NCBI GenBank assembly: GCA_036346355.1
Contig: CM070577.1
Location: forward strand, 77,708,509-77,772,508
DNA length: 64,000 nucleotides
Direction of reading: 5' to 3'
Source: Rhipidocladum racemiflorum
Lineage: Eukaryota > Streptophyta > Magnoliopsida > Poales > Poaceae
Shown: piece by piece, positions 44,481 to 55,505 of the stretch
Position numbering within the stretch: the stretch's first letter is position 1
Layout: each line of letters opens with the position of its first letter
The notes under the pieces: model-generated
What the model was told of the DNA's origin: nothing
Databases searched by the model: none
Seen by the model: the letters and a program-made list of their open reading frames with translations, nothing else
Position numbers and translations under genes: made by a program

Positions 44481-45233
44481 TAAGATGATTGCAGGTTCAC
44501 ATCCATTTCTAACCATGGTGATGATAAATGCGTCAGGACAGTTACTACATCTTGACACAGTTGGACCTTCTCGAGTTCAATCTTTTGGAGACAAATAATA
44601 TGTACTTGTTATTATTCATGATTATTCTAGATACTCTTAGGTTTATTTTATGGCATTTAAAGATGAGGCTTTTAGTCATTTTAGAAGCCTTGTTTTTATA
44701 TTATTTGTTGATCGCCCAAGAGCTCTTAGAGCTATTAGAAGTGATAATGGAACTGACTTTAAAAATTCTTCTTTTTATCACTTTTGTGCTGAAAAAGGAA
44801 TTGATCATCAATTTTTATCACCTAGAGTACTCAACAAAATGGTGTTGTTGAAAGGAAAAATAGAACTTTGGTTGAGATGGCTAGGACCATGTTAGATGAA
44901 TATCAAACTCTTAGAAAGTTTTGGGCTGAAGTTATATTTACTGTATGTTATGTTTCAAACCATATTTATTTGAGATCAAAATTAGGTAAAACTCCATATG
45001 AACTTCAGTTTGGATATAAGCCTAGTGTTTCTCACTTCGGAGTTTTTGGATGCAAATGCTTTGTCCTGAAATCTGGAAATCTTGATAAATTTGAAGCTAG
45101 ATCAACTGATGGTATTTTTCTTGGATATTCTGCTCATACATGTAGCTATTGTGTGCTTGTTTTGAAAGCTAATAAAATTGTAGAAACTTTTGAAGTTACT
45201 TTTGATAAGGCTAGTCCAGGTACAGGTGCATAA
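44481..45233 (+). pseudogene. Copia B integrase, right of the CACTA insertion
   Basis: Starts KMIAGSHP joined to CRHG of 16770 once one TAA is removed. HLDTVGPSRVQSFGDK is followed by a stop at 44596-44598, then the core: HDYSRYS (first D shifted context), RSDNGTDFKNSSFYHF (second D), and a frame-disrupted NGVVERKNRT region near 44840-44870 (third acidic residue). From 44868 to 45233 the frame MARTMLDEYQTLRKFWAEV ... GYKPSVSHFGVFGCKCFVL ... DGIFLGYSAHTCSYCVL is the usual Copia post-core region. A 21 bp piece with GCAGGTACAGGTGCATAA is duplicated at 45215-45257. Confidence 0.88.
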
Positions 45234-45639
45234 ATGATGCAGGTACAGGTGCATAAGTTCAGGGGTGAGTATCTTTGTTCATGAGGATGATGACGATGGT
45301 GTTGAAGATGAGATGTTGATTCCTACTATTGCATAACCAACTGTAGCACCTTTGGCACATACTACTACATCACCTATAGCCAAGCAACCTCAAGCTACAA
45401 CATCATGTGTACATGCTGAAAATGAAGGATAACGAGAAGTTTTTAAGTTGTAGCTCCTTTGCACATTCAGAGGAGGCATCCGCCTGAATAGATAATTGGA
45501 GGTTTAAATGAGAGAGTCACTCGGTCTACATTTATCCATTCTGATACTCATGCTTATTCTGTTGTAGTTGCTTCTTTTGAACCAAAAGATATATCTCATG
45601 CATTAACTAACGAATCTTGGATCAATGACATGCATGAGG

Positions 45640-46168
45640 AATTAGAGAATTTTGAATGTAATAAATTCTAAAAACTGGTTTCATCACCTTCTAATTTTAA
45701 TATAATTGGAACTAGATGGGTTTTCAAAAATAAACAAAGTGGGGATGGTGTTGTTTTTAGAAATAAGGCTAGATTGGTTACTCAAGGTTTTACACAAGTT
45801 AAAGGTTTAAATTTTAAAGAAACATTTGCTCCTGTCGCTAGAATTGAAGCCATTATAATTCTTTTAGCGTTTGCTGCATCTAAAGGTTTTAGATTGTACC
45901 AAATGGATGTGAAAAGTGTTTTTCTTAATGACTATATTAATGAGGAGGTATATGTTCAGCAACCACCTGGTTTTGATAATCCTAAGGCCCTGCTTGGATG
46001 AGTAGTAATTTCTTGGGAGGTTTTGGGATTTAGTTCAAATTTGAACTAAATCCTAAAACATTCCAATGAAATACCCCTAATCCAAGCACCCCCTAAGTAT
46101 CCAGATTATGTGTACAAATTGTCAAAAGTTTTGTATGGATTAAATTAGGCCGCCTAGAGCATGGTATG
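45640..46168 (+). pseudogene. Copia B reverse transcriptase, N-terminal part
   Basis: GTRWVFKNKQSGDGVVFRNKARLVTQGFTQV, FKETFAPVARIEAI and LYQMDVKSVFLNDYINEEVYVQQPPGF are classical Copia RT motifs, with the catalytic DVKxAF/DVKSVF block. The MITE interrupts FDNPK|YPDYVYKLSKVLYGL, after which two stops occur before the Gypsy insertion at 46169. Confidence 0.92.
45987..46091. mobile_element. Foldback MITE of 105 bp
   Basis: The ends CCCTGCTTGGAT and ATCCAAGCACCC are inverted. The centre is a perfect 26 bp palindrome (46027-46052, arm GATTTAGTTCAAA). The two arms pair along most of their length, so the whole element is one hairpin. CCTAAG flanks both sides (45981-45986, 46092-46097). Excision of the element with one CCTAAG restores the RT codons DNPKYPDY. 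End sequence resembles hAT-like MITEs of grasses, but the flanking repeat as I read it is 6 bp, so superfamily is open. Confidence 0.85.
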
Positions 46169-46787
46169 TGTTCGCGCTAAAAACGTGAAGGAGGGTTTTC
46201 GGCCTCGAACACACAAGACAAACGCCGGGTTTGCAGAGCGTGCCAGTTGATTTGACCTGAAATCGACAAGGTAGAATTTGTAATTTGATCAAAGCCGATA
46301 AATAAAGATCTATCGGCTTTTCGCTAGTCGGTAAGAACCGATTAGGAGATAACTAGATCAACCGGTTACAGTTGATCCGGATATAAGGTAAAATCGGCTT
46401 CGAGAAAGCGATGCGCAACAAAACGAAGCAAATCGAACCTGGGTGAAATCGGCTAAAATCAACAATCGGCGATCTTGCTATGTTGATTCCGTCGACTTGC
46501 AGAGAGATTTATGAAGCTAAAGCAATGTAAAAGAAAAGACTTGTAAAAGTAGATATGTTGTTGGATTGATTGATGTCCTTTACCGCTTGACGTCTCTCCT
46601 TTTATAATGCTTCTAACCGATCCGAGTTGTACATGGATACGGCACGTTTACCCGTATCGGCTTCAATCGAACCCCCTTTTTTTAGAAACGGATTCTTGTT
46701 CCGACTCGGTCACTTGATCTCTTTCCATACGGTCGCTTTTATCCGATTCAAACTCATTTTACCATATACCGAATTTTGGTGCAAACA
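46169..46787 (-). repeat. 3' LTR of the Tat-type Gypsy element
   Basis: 619 bp, nearly identical to 56981-57600. Differences I see: one T/C near 46249, CTTG versus GCGCAG near 46473, A/G near 46556, one T more in a T run near 46683, and T/C near 46720. A TATA box (minus TATAAAAG) is at 46599-46606. Confidence 0.95.
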
Positions 46788-46803
46788 TATGCCCCCCGAT
46801 TTT
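46788..46803 (-). other. Polypurine tract
   Basis: The minus strand reads AAAATCGGGGGGCATA immediately before the 3' LTR. Confidence 0.85.
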
Positions 46804-46952
46804 TGAAAGATAACTTGTTGTCTTTTTCAAAAATCGCAATCGGCTTGTCGTTTGAGATTCTCCTCGGTAACTTCCCATTAAATGGCGCCGTAACAATCTC
46901 AGTGCGTTTTTAATGCTGCAACCGTTCCCGCCTTTTCGCCTTTTCATCATGG

Positions 46953-46960
46953 TATAAATA
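46953..46960 (+). promoter_or_regulatory. TATA box of the antisense plant-mobile-domain gene
   Basis: TATAAATA about 100 bp upstream of the ATG at 47063, on the strand opposite to gag-pol and outside the LTR. It suggests the antisense gene has its own promoter. Confidence 0.65.
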
Positions 46961-47062
46961 TGAGGTCCCCTCCCACGGTCATTTTCATGCTTGCGTGCTC
47001 TCGCTCATCTTGAAATCGGCTTTTCTTCGCGTCAATCCCCTCTTCCTGTTGCATCGGCTGAA

Positions 47063-49970
47063 ATGGACGCCTCCCAGGTACTTATTCCGATCCCGGGTAG
47101 TGACCATCAGTACTTCTTAGGTCCAATAGGAACTTTAGAGACCAATACTGTTATTGATGATGAAATTCCTAGACTCCCATTGTCGGCTCCTGACCACAAT
47201 ATAGAAGAATGGGGTAAGAGTTTTAGGTCTTGGCCGACGGCTCTTAAAGGTTGGAGATCTTGGTTTATTAGAGTGTCGGCCCAAAAGAGGGTAGAATGGG
47301 AGAGGATGGGTATTGCCGAAAGCCTTCCCCTATCTTTAGCTGCCCCGGAGCCCAACGAACCTTTGGTCGCCGCGGCTTGTTATTTTTGGTCGGACTCTTT
47401 TAATGCCTTTCTTTTTCCGATTGGTCCTATCGGCCCAACTCTCTTAGATACAGCCGAATTATGCTGCCTCCGACCTGATGGGGATCAAATATCGGCTTTC
47501 AGTGGTAAACCCAGATATAAATTGTCCCGTAAGAAAGGGGAGGGTTGGTTCAAGTATATCCAAAATAACAACAAGGTAACCGGTCCCGTATCGGACGAGG
47601 AACATGTTGCTTTCCTCAACCTATGGTTAGACCGATTCCTCTTTTGTGGCGCTTCCTTAGGCCCAACTCAAGTCTACCAATATATAGCTGAGCAGTTGGT
47701 GGAGGGTCATCGGCTAGCTTTAGGGAAGTCATTGCTGGGGGCCATTTATCACATGATGCACATCATTCGCAGTCGGATTTTTACCGGTAACGGCCGCTAT
47801 GTAGTTGGTAATATCGGGGGTCCTTTATGGTTCATTCAAATTTGGCTCTACTGTGTTTTTGGCCGTCTCATTATCCCCGATCCTTCAGAAGAATCGGTCT
47901 TTCCTTTAGAGGATTATCCTGAGGATGCTACCCCTAGGTTTCAAGCTAGCCGATCCCCAGGTGAAAAGTTCATCATGTATTCCTCTGATGAACAGAAAAT
48001 GTCTCCGGCTGGCTTCCATAAATACCTGTCTTTTTTCTTAAATCTTAGTCAGGCTTCTTTTAATCGTCGGGATTTCTTCTCATACAACCAATTATCCAGT
48101 CTCCCTTGGCCTTCTTTCCTTCGTTTGAATTCCGATAGCTCCTCAATGCCTCAGTCGACTCTTGATCTTCTTCCTTTGCTGATTTCCCCTTGTATTCTTC
48201 ATGTTGGCTTGAGTACACGTAACAGAACATTTCAGCCGACTTACGAGTTCTATCATCCTTCCGTGTGTGCACGCCAGTTAGGTTTCGGTCAAACAATTCC
48301 TTCCTTCCAATTCGCAATGATAAAACCTCGAAACAAAGTTACTAACATTATCACTTGCGGAAATCATAATCGAACTAGCCGATGAATTCCACGTAGTGGA
48401 CCTGCCTTTCCTCGTGTTAAACACACGTCGGGCAGGCCAATTCACCTCCTGGTGGGCTACTGTGGCGGAATCTCTCTTGCGGGGACGATCCATAAAGGAT
48501 GTTATTTCCAAATTTCTTCCTGGTTTTGAAGAGCCGACGGAGGTTTCTTCGGGACTGGCTCAAGTTCAGTTATACTAACTCGTCCTTAGAGGTATTTTTA
48601 TCTTTGGTGCGTTTTTGTTGTGAGGAGGATTGTCATCGGCTTGACCGTCCTTTTCCCTTTTCAGACTAGCAAAAATCGGCCCCTGCATTCGTGGCATCGG
48701 TTGGCGAAGGATCGAAAGCGGCAAAGATCCATCGGCTGCGCTTCTTTGGTTTGTCTTACGGGACGTTGGGCGTCGAGAGCCCTTCACTGTCGGATCTTGC
48801 CACGCAGCGCACCCAAAGTGAGTATTTTTCATAATGTTTTGGAATCATTTTTCATGTCGGCCAATTCTGATTTCATCATTTTTTCAGAGAGGGAAAAGAA
48901 AAGACGCAGGGTCGTAATAAAACGATCATCCAGATCCGCTCTGGCGACATCTCCCACGGATCGGCTCTTGCAGTAAGTCTTACTCCAAGTATGCGTCTAT
49001 ATCGGTTTACACTAAAATGGATGTCTTGATACTTTTGTCCTTTCAGGAGACACCCCCTTTACCAACATCTGCTGCCGAGACGCATAAAACAACGATTTCC
49101 CCATCGGCTTCTATTCCCTCTTGAGCCGATTGCTTCTCGACTCCCAAGCACACTGTGGTCTCCCCATCAATTCCACCGACCTCAACACCCGTGGCTCTTC
49201 TAGTGATGATCCAATTCCAGCGCCCGAAGATAAGTCCTGTGAGACCTTCTTGGCTTTGATCTAGATGATCTAGATGACCGGAGGTGATGGTCACGGACGA
49301 CTACCCGGTGATGTTCGGGTGATTACGGATGCATCTGCCGGGCGCTTCTTGTAACTTCTATGCCAGGCATGCAAAGAACGACTCAATTCCCTCTGAAGAA
49401 GTCTCACGCAACGAGCGCGGCTTTTGGCCGATACTCAACCTCTCGCGAATCGCCATGGCTGCGGTTGAAGCCGATCTGCCTCCGGCGACTATGAGGGCTT
49501 TCTTTGGCGGTTTGTCATTTGACGATCAAAGGGAAGTGGTGGCGGTGCTACGACAGATAGCCAGAGAGTTGCTCAACAAGCCGACCAGAACTCCTCGACA
49601 AGCGGTAGCCGATGCCAAGTCCAAAAAAAGCTGATTTGATGCCGCGACCAATGCCAAGCTACCGAGAGAACAGACTTCGGAAACTTGAATCGCCAAGAAA
49701 TCTTTTGAAGAACAAGCGGCTAAAATTTACGATGAATCGCCGATTGTCATGCTACAACCGTCATTTCTTGGCCGCCGCTTCTAGCTAGCCGAGCGAATCT
49801 GGGTGAGATTGTGGCCCAAGTGAAGACACAGTCGGCCAAGTTAAAAGTTATTCATGGGTCTGCGGCTGAGGATAAGCGCGTAGTGGATAGCGTCCAAGAG
49901 ACGATTGGCAAGGCTGCTGCTGCTTTATCGGGTTTGGGAGCTCATTTGCCCGGTTCAGGGCTGTAATCTT
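47063..49970 (+). CDS. Antisense gene with plant mobile domain (PMD) inside the Gypsy element
   Basis: The main open frame reaches 48385 from ATG 47063 (MDASQVLIPIPGSDHQYF); an in-frame ATG at 46991 lies too close to the TATA box. The plant mobile domain (aminotransferase-like, PF10536 family) is recognised by WGKSFRSWPTALKGWRSWF, LVAAACYFWSDSFNAFLFPIGPIGPTLLDTAELC, NLWLDRFLFCG and LALGKSLLGAIYHMMH. Coding continues in another frame from 48396 (NTRRAGQFTSWWATVAESLLRG). Plausible introns are 48818-48887 (GTGAGT...TTTTCAG) and 48973-49046 (GTAAGT...TTTCAG). A later exon-like stretch (49329-49634) reads MRAFFGGLSFDDQREVVAVLRQIA. Antisense PMD genes are known from Tat-lineage Gypsy elements; related host genes (MAIL/MAIN family) act in silencing. 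Confidence 0.82.
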
Positions 49971-50105
49971 GATTAACTTTTCGTGAAACACTAAGACCGG
50001 CCGTGTAACCGATCTACGTTTTTATGAACTATTTTGGATGATGCATAGATCGGCTGTGTAACCGATCTTTTTATTTTAAGTGGTTGCGTCTCCTTTTGTT
50101 TGTTA

Positions 50106-51529
50106 TCAGGATCCGACCCAAACGCTAGGGTGATAACTTTTCAGATATTTTCCATTGATCGCTTTAGGTAGGACGAATCCGTCTAAGGATTCCAATATGT
50201 ATGAATTTCCGTCAATCGGTCGATTGATCTTATAAGGTCCTTCCCATGTTGGAGACCATTTGCCGAATCGATTATCTTTAGACCCGATCGGCAACACGGT
50301 TTTCCACACCAAATCGGCTTGATTAAATGACTTAAAAATCACCTTTTTATTATACGATCTGGCAACCCTCTCTTTATTCCTTTTAAGCCGATCTATCGTG
50401 ATCAGCCTTAGTTCAGCCAAATCATCTAGATTGTCAAGCATCGCCCGTTGGTATTCATCTGCTGATACCTTATCTTGCTCGTATAGCCTTACTGAGCCGA
50501 TGTTGATCTCTACGGGTAAAACAGCTTCTTGTCCATATACCAACTGAAAAGGTGATAATTTAGTTGATCCGTCTTTGGGACCGATGATAAGCCCACAAAG
50601 CTTCCGATAGCGTTGAATGCCAATTTCTTGGTTTTTCTTCGATTTTTCTTTTTATTAACTTTATTAATGTCTTGTTTGATGACTCGGCTCGTCCATTGGC
50701 CTGAGCGTAATAAGGAAGAGTTTAGTAATTTTATCCCAAAACTTTTCGAAAAACCTTTGAACTCGTTAGACATGAACACAGTCCCTTGATCGGTAGTAAT
50801 TGTCTGTGGAATCCCAAACCGATGGATGATGTGTTCATTTACGAAATCGATTAGCTCCCTGCTAGTAACCTTCTTGAGCGGTACAGCCTCAACCCACTTT
50901 GAGAAATAATCCGTGGCTGCGAGGATGAACTTATGTCCTTTGCTGGATGACGGAAATATTTGGCCGATTATGTCTATACCCCATCCCCTAAACGGCCAAG
51001 GCTTGATGATCGGGTGTAAAGCCGATGCTGGCGCTGCCTGTATGTTACCAAACTTTTGGCATGTTTGGCACCCCTTGTAGTATTTGAAGCAGTCTTCTAA
51101 CATTGTCGGCCAAAAATATCCCGTTCGTCTCAGTATCCATTTCATTTTATGGGCCGATTGATGTGACCCACAAATTCCTTCATGGACTTCTCCCATTGCT
51201 ATTTTGGCTTCTTCAATCCCCAGGCATCTTAGCAATAAGCCTTCCATGGTCCGAAAGTATAATACCCCTTCGATGAGAACATATTTGAGTGCTTTACGCG
51301 ACCGACCTTTCGATCGGCTTAGATGGGTCGACAAATAATCATGTATTTCTTTTCTCCAGTCGACAGGGTGGACACATAGAATCGGCCAAACGTTTAGCTC
51401 GATTGGTTCCTGTCGGCTTTCAATCTTGTAACCTGATGCACATTGTGCCATTTGATTTGCTTTGCCATTAGCTTCCCTGGGGATATGTTCAATGGAAAAT
51501 GTGGTAAACGTCTCGATAACTGGAGGCAT
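50106..51529 (-). pseudogene. Tat-type Gypsy integrase
   Basis: The zinc-binding part is HEGICGSHQSAHKMKW ... CFKYYKGCQTCQKFG (HHCC). The core has WGIDIIGQIFPSS (first D), TDYFSKWVEAVPLK, and TTDQGTVFMSNEF (second D). The NGQAE-type third acidic site is lost to a frameshift near 50700 (SGQWTSRVIKQDI). The C-terminal part 50106-50543 reads MVYGQEAVLPVEI ... NKKVIFKSFNQADLVWK ... GKWSPTWEGPYKI ... GKYLKSYHPS, the standard Gypsy post-core segment. Confidence 0.9.
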
Positions 51530-51753
51530 TGCCGCAAATATTGGGTTAGCGCATCATCATTGCATTGGTATCCACCTTTGACTTGTTGTACGATTAACAT
51601 GGAGTCACCGAAAGCTTCAACGTCTTTTACCCCGATGCTGTCCAGTAACTGCAGCCCTCTTAGCAATGCTTTATATTCTGCTTGATTATTCGAGCATCGG
51701 TCATCCAACCGATACATGAAGTTGTACTCCTGTCCTTTAGGTGAAATCAACAC
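51394..51753 (-). pseudogene. Second (additional) RNase H domain of the Tat-type element
   Basis: ISPKGQEYNFMYRLDDRCSNNQAEYKALLRGLQLLDSIGVKDVEAFGDSMLIVQQVKGGYQC contains the NNQAEY and FGDSMLI blocks with the catalytic E and D of an archaeal-type RNase H (aRNH). It lies between the standard RNase H and integrase. This second RNase H is diagnostic of the Tat/Ogre branch. The first catalytic D upstream (near 51790) is in a different frame. Confidence 0.85.
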
Positions 51754-51895
51754 TATACCGATGCCCTCACCTTCTTGGCAAACGGACCCGTCAAAATATA
51801 ACTGCCAAGGAGCTACATCGATCGATCCTGTTAATGTCTCACTTCCTGCGATAAAATCGCTCGCTGCCCTTTTACAGATTTAGCCGATTCATATG

Positions 51896-52342
51896 TCAGT
51901 CGAACTCGGTTAAGGCGTACGCCCATTTACCAAGCCTACCTCGCAAAATCGGTGCAGATAGTATGTACTTGATTATATCGGCTTTGCAGACTATGACGCA
52001 TCTCGATGCCAGCATATAATGCCTTAACTTAGTACAAGCAAAATACAAAGATAGGCATAATTTTTCTACTAGGGGATACCTGGTTTCTGCGTCTAAAAGA
52101 CGTCGGCTTAGATAAAATATCGCCCGCTCTTTCCCATCGGCTTCCTGTGTCAAGACTGCTCCTATTGTGTCTCCTTCAGTCGATATATATAGTCTGAAAG
52201 GTATGCCATGTTTTGGTGCGGTTAACACTGGTGGGCTCATCAGATAACCTTTTATGTCGTCGAAGGCCTTTTGCTGATCAGTTCCCCATTTGAACTCTTG
52301 GTTGTCTTTAATTTTTAGCAGGGGGGTGAAGGCCCCAATCAT
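51896..52342 (-). pseudogene. Gypsy RT connection and first RNase H
   Basis: FKWGTDQQKAFDDIKGYL, TAPKHGIPFRLYISTEGDTIGAVLTQEADGKERAIFYLSRRL, YPLVEKLCLSLYFACTKLRHYM and APILRGRLGKWAYALTEFD form the RNase H-like connection domain. The usual first DAS is changed to ISTEGD in Tat elements, where this domain is degenerate and the second RNase H takes over. Confidence 0.88.
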
Positions 52343-53641
52343 ACGACAAGTTCGAGATAAAACGTCGCAAGTAGTTGATTTTCCCTATCAATACTTGTAA
52401 CTCCTTTTTGCTTGTCGGCGGTTTAGTATCGGCTATAGCTTTTACTTTGGCTTGGTTTACTTCAATTCCTCCTTCATGCCTTTGTAAACCCAAGAAATTG
52501 TCCAATTGACATACTCAAAAGCGCATTTGAGAGGGTTCATTTTTAACCCATGCAACCTTGTGCTTTCGAACATCTTTTCCAGATCGGCTAAATGTTTCCA
52601 GTCGTCTTTGGACTTTACCACCACATCATCGATGTATATTTCCTGATATTGCCGATTAGGTTATGGAAAATATGATTCATAGCGCTGATAAGTGGCGCCG
52701 GCATTTTTCAACCGAAGGTCATAACCTTCCACTCGTATAGCCCTAAAGCGCTGGGCATCGAAAGCCGTTTATGTATATCGGCTTGGCCATGAATATCTGA
52801 TTATATCCGGCGTTTCCGTCAAAAAACTTATGATTTTATTTAGGATGCAGCATCGATAAGCATATCGGCTATGGGCATCGGTACTCGTCTTTTGGCGTAG
52901 CTTTGTTCAAGTCTCTAAAATCGACACATACCCTAAGTTTGCCGTTTTCTTCTTCACAGGGGCGATGTTTGAGACCCACTCGGCGTATCGGCAAGGCCGG
53001 ATAAATTTCGCCTCTAGCAATCGTCCTACTTCTTCCTTTATAGCGTCATACAACGAGGATTAAACCGCCTAGGGTACTGTTTGAACGGCCGATACCAGGT
53101 TTTATAGGTAGCCGATGTTCAACTAGTTCGGCTTAAACCTGGCATCTCATAATACTCCCACGAAGCAATCCTTATATTCCTTGAGTATTTCGACCAACTT
53201 TGCTTTATAACGGGTTCTAATTTAGCACTTACAAACGTTGGTCTTTTGCTATCCCCTTCCCCAATATCGATCTCTTCAAGCAAATCGTGAAGTAAATCCT
53301 AACCCCTTTCTTTCTTCTTCAAAATCTTCAATGACTTCTTCGTATTCTCCTCGCCGATAGCTCCTTGCTTTTTCCTGCAGTTTTGCTATTGTCTTGCGCT
53401 CCATCTTCTTATCACTTTCGCCGTCTGTCCGATCAAAGCGTATTGGGTTTAACGCTGATCGGCTTGAATCACGATTTCTCAACACAGATAAAATCGCAAT
53501 TGTCCAAGGCTTTTCTGATATGCATTCGACTTCTTCGTGTGGCCAATTGGTGTCAGGGCTAGCCATGGCGATATGAGCCGATGTGTCGGCTGGTACGACT
53601 TCTACTGTATCATCGTTCCACTGCACCAGTTTCTGGTGCAT
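52308..53641 (-). pseudogene. Tat-type Gypsy reverse transcriptase, frameshifted
   Basis: The catalytic block IYIDDVVVKSKDDWKHL is readable at about 52590-52640, followed by LHGLKMNPLKCAFE (52530-52560), GVNWFLGLQRHEGGIEVNQAKVKAI and LIGKINYLRRFISN (52308-52505). Upstream pieces (52700-53140) match TFG..NAGATYQR-like and RVCVDF-like regions only in fragments. The frame 53276-53641 (GLGFTSRFA end, EDFEEERKG) belongs to the protease-RT linker. Several indels have broken the domain. Confidence 0.8.
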
Positions 53642-53749
53642 AGTTGATGGTATACAACGATTAGCATGGATCGATCCTGCCCGAGGAGTCTGTTGTAATT
53701 GCCTTTAGCTTCAATCACAAAAACGCGATCGGCAAAGTTTTATTACCAT

Positions 53750-54452
53750 TTATCGATTCGACACCATTACGCCTTTAGCCTCAGTTGGGTCTCCGGTGAA
53801 GTCATTTAGCACCATGTTGGTTTTGATTAAGTCTTCATCGGCTTTTCCCAATTTTCTGAAAGTACTTAACGGCATCAGATTGACCGTCGCCCCGCCATCG
53901 ACCAACATACGGGATATTGGTCGGCCATTAATGTATCCTTTTAGATACAATGGTCTCAAATGCCGATGCATGTCTTGTTGTTTTTCAAACACAGCGTCTG
54001 GTGCTCCGAGGCACAATTGGGCGAACACTTCTTCAGCCGATTCTTCGGTTCTGAACTCGGCAGGTAAAGTGAATACCATGTTTATATCCATTGGTGGCGT
54101 ATCATCTCGGATCATCGGAGAACTGGATTCGACCGATTGATCTGAATCACTATCGATCTGTTCCTTCTTTCTCCACTCCTTTTTCAAAATCGGTACTGGT
54201 CTTAACTTATTAAACGTCCGATCCCTCTCACTCTCCTTTTCGGCTTCCCTTTCTTCTTGTGTTTTCAATCGCTGAAGCCTCCTGCGTTGCGACTTCTTTG
54301 CCGAGACCGAAGGAGCACCATCTAGGTTTGGGTTCTATCGGCTTTCTTATTTTTCCAGCTAAATTGCCCATTTCGCTGTCAGATTCCATCCTGCTTGCGT
54401 TAGCCGATAATTCCTGATTTTGGGAGGACTCGCCTTGTTCTGATGTTGACAA
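53750..54452 (-). pseudogene. Tat-type Gypsy aspartic protease
   Basis: The frame 53750-54268 has AQLCLGAPDAVFEKQQDM, RHLRPLYLKGYINGRPIS and then MLVDGGATVNLMPLSTF, the protease active site (DGG in place of DSG, common in this lineage) with KADEDLIKTNMVLNDFTGD after it. The upstream frame 54228-54452 is a charged linker. The protease would release gag and pol products. Confidence 0.87.
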
Positions 54453-54459
54453 CCTTTCA

Positions 54460-55505
54460 TGGATCGCCCTTTTGCTCCTTACTTACGGGCGATTGTGTAT
54501 CGATGCGGACAACCTGTCTTTACAGATTGGTTTGGCCGACATATAGACGAGTGTTGCATAGGGCAAGATACAGCTGTCGGTAAGGTCATCCTCTTTCCCA
54601 AAGAAACTGCCAAAAGGACATTGCCGATGTTTCTCTTCTTCCGTAATCGGCCGATGTGGCACATCTGGCCGCCAACGTTCGTCCCTCCTTTGCCCTGATC
54701 GATAAAAACCCTGGTGTTGAGGGCTATATCTTCGACTTATCCTCTCATACTTCCCCAGGAGCTGTGAGAAAGTTGGCTTTGGTTTGAAATCGACTTTTCT
54801 CGGAGCCCTCTCCGCTCGATACCATTTTCCGATTTCCAGGTTTCCTCTTGGTTTTACCGTTCTTGAGTTCTGTCCATTTTTATCGGCTTCTATCTGTATG
54901 GAGCCGATAGTGATCTATCTGTTTCATCTTTTGATCGTGCTTCAAATCTTTTAGTCGGCTTAATATCTTTCATAGGCCCCTTCCCTTTCGTGAGCACCGC
55001 ACCATGTTGACTTGGAAAGGGCTTATATCTATCTGCATAGCCGACTCTTCCGCAAATTTTAGCTCGCCATCGGTGATGGCCGATTGAATCTGTTGTCGAA
55101 AAATATTGCAGTCGTTAGTATTATGTGAAAACGAATGGTGCCATTTGCAATACCTTCGCTTTTTAATTTAGTCGGCTGATGGGATGACGTGCCCTTCTGG
55201 TAACCATATTAGTTTCTCTTGTTACAATAAATCGAATATTTTGTCACATTTTGAAACATCATATGAATACTTGACCTCCGCCCTATTTTTCGTCGGCTTG
55301 AGCAGAGAGCATACGAGTGGCTTTTTAGGACCTTTGATCCACTCGGCTATGTTTACTTCTGCTTCGTCGTCAGAGGTGTCGCCTAATTGTAATCTACCAT
55401 GTTTACTTTGGCCTTTTCATTGCCGTTTGTCTTAAATCTATCTTTAAACCCTTTGCTCTCTGCATATCGGCTTTCATGTGCCGATCTGGCGATGGAGTAG
55501 GTGGC
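54460..55505 (-). pseudogene. Gag C-terminal region with zinc knuckle, frameshifted
   Basis: No long frame survives. At about 55090-55165 the minus strand reads YCKWHHSFSHNTNDCNIFRQQIQSA, a gag-like CX2H...C zinc-binding segment typical of Tat gag. Further pieces to 55500 include DKIFDLL and KLIWLPEGHVIPSAD. The rest of the stretch is gag-protease linker. Confidence 0.7.
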
